Notes under the pieces: generated by a model | The model's input: only the letters and a program-made list of their open reading frames with translations | What the model was told of the DNA's origin: nothing | Databases searched by the model: none | Assembly: GCA_024642185.1 (NCBI GenBank) | Contig: JAHEBR010000039.1 | Location: forward strand, 1 to 12,820 | Reading direction: 5' to 3' | Length of the DNA stretch: 12,820 nt | Source of the DNA: Marivivens sp. | GTDB taxonomy: Bacteria; Pseudomonadota; Alphaproteobacteria; Rhodobacterales; Rhodobacteraceae | Translations under genes and position numbers: made by a program | Part shown: in pieces, positions 12,091 through 12,820 of the stretch | Layout of the letters: each line of letters begins with the position of its first letter | Position numbering within the stretch: the first letter of the stretch is position 1

Positions 12091-12820
12091 ATGACCACCG
12101 TGACGACCCGACCTCTCGGCCTGCGAGAAAACCTCGGCCCATTCCTGCAGCAGCTGTTGCAGGTGTTCTTCGTTGGCCTCACCATCGGCCTTCAGCGCAC
12201 CGTGATCCCTGCGATGGCCGAAACAGAGTTTGGCGTCGCTCAGGGGTCCATTATCTCGCTTTTCGCCTTTGTCGTCAGCTTCGGCCTTGTCAAAGGGGCG
12301 ATGAACTTTGTCTCGGGCCGTCTGTCCGACAGTGTCGGGCGGCGCAAGGTCTTGATCTGGGGCTGGCTGGTTGCCCTGCCGATCCCCTTCGTGATCCTTT
12401 TGGCGCCGAGCTGGGGCTGGATCGTGGCGGCCAATGTGCTTTTGGGCGTCAATCAAGGCTTCGCTTGGTCGATGACCGTGACCGCCAAGTTCGACATCGC
12501 CCGCCCCGACCAACGCGGCCTCGCCACTGGTGTCAACGAGTTTGCAGGCTACGGCGGCGTCGCGATCGCAGGCCTTGCGACGGGCTATCTGGCGAGCCAG
12601 TTCGATCCCCGCACGGCACTTTTTGTTTTCGGCCTCGTCGTCAACCTTCTGGCGCTGGTGGCTGCCCTTCTGGCCTTTGCCGAGACCCGCCCGCAAGCGA
12701 GCGATAAGGCTAAGGCTTCGAGTGTTTCTGCAAAGGCCATCTTTGCCTTGGTCAGCTGGCGCAGCCGCGATTTTCAGGCGCTGTCGCAGGCGGGCAGCGT
12801 CGAGAAGTTTGTCGATGCGC
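12091..12820 (+). CDS. Major facilitator superfamily transporter, N-terminal part
   Basis: The open frame runs from ATG 12091 through the window end, 243 codons visible. It shows several hydrophobic segments (about residues 20-42, 52-72, 86-105, 109-125, 150-170 and 177-197), giving the first six helices of an MFS protein. The family motif A, GRLSDSVGRRK, is at 76-86 in the loop after helix 2. Residues 197-235 are hydrophilic, matching the central loop between the two six-helix halves. An earlier ATG at 12071 is in another frame and ends at once. No strong ribosome binding site is seen before 12091 (only AATCGACGAA). It is divergent from the ArsR-rhodanese gene and shares its operator, so its substrate is probably sulfur-related, such as a sulfur oxyanion or thiol. 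This is inferred from context only. Confidence 0.85.
   Translation, partial: MTTVTTRPLGLRENLGPFLQQLLQVFFVGLTIGLQRTVIPAMAETEFGVAQGSIISLFAFVVSFGLVKGAMNFVSGRLSDSVGRRKVLIWGWLVALPIPFVILLAPSWGWIVAANVLLGVNQGFAWSMTVTAKFDIARPDQRGLATGVNEFAGYGGVAIAGLATGYLASQFDPRTALFVFGLVVNLLALVAALLAFAETRPQASDKAKASSVSAKAIFALVSWRSRDFQALSQAGSVEKFVDA

Noticed and set aside
1..12820. Mobile elements, CRISPR arrays, tRNA genes or other transfer signs
   Set aside because: I saw no terminal repeats, transposase-like frames, spaced direct repeats or tRNA-like folds.

Overview
The window is a chromosomal segment of a GC-rich, sulfur-oxidizing bacterium. Codon use and the tightly packed, overlapping genes suggest Alphaproteobacteria, possibly Rhodobacterales, but that is inference from style because no rRNA or marker gene is present. 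Its core is a complete type I sulfur-oxidizing heterodisulfide reductase-like (sHdr) locus. This cytoplasmic pathway oxidizes protein-bound sulfane sulfur to sulfite using a lipoate-carrying protein, LbpA.

Layout on the + strand. Positions 1-180 are the tail of a CbbY-like HAD hydrolase. Positions 265-2024 hold a two-gene unit: an sLpl(AB)-type lipoate:protein ligase and a glutamine-amidotransferase-fold protein that has lost its catalytic Cys and Glu. A 141-bp gap then carries a consensus-like promoter (TTGACA, 16 bp, TAAGAT) overlapped by an inverted repeat. From 2166 to 10046 runs a single polycistronic unit: dsrE3C-like, shdrC1, shdrB1, shdrA, shdrH, shdrC2, shdrB2, a 154-aa unknown gene, lbpA, dsrE3A-like and tusA. 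Most of these genes overlap or are only a few bases apart. A strong intrinsic terminator (10096-10130) closes it. A cysteine-synthase-like gene (10235-11317) follows and converges, with 4 bp between stops, on a minus-strand ArsR-rhodanese fusion regulator (11322-12005). Divergent from the regulator is an MFS transporter cut by the window end. The 85-bp divergent spacer carries a near-perfect 28-bp palindrome, the likely operator.

How the parts probably fit (established for the family, inferred here): TusA and the two DsrE-type proteins pass sulfane sulfur from donor to donor. The sHdr complex has flavin/FeS HdrA, ferredoxin-like HdrC1/C2, CCG-domain HdrB1/B2 and accessory HdrH. It oxidizes the bound sulfur, with lipoyl-LbpA as an essential partner. 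sLpl(AB) loads the lipoyl group onto LbpA Lys71. The ArsR-rhodanese protein is a good candidate sulfane-sulfur-responsive repressor for its own promoter and the MFS gene, and possibly for the sHdr promoter.

Main points for a second look: the catalytically dead amidotransferase co-transcribed with the ligase, the two candidate operators, the two DsrE paralogues of different type in one operon, the altered cluster ligands of HdrB1, and the unknown gene between shdrB2 and lbpA. No tRNA, rRNA, CRISPR array, insertion sequence or other mobile element was seen.
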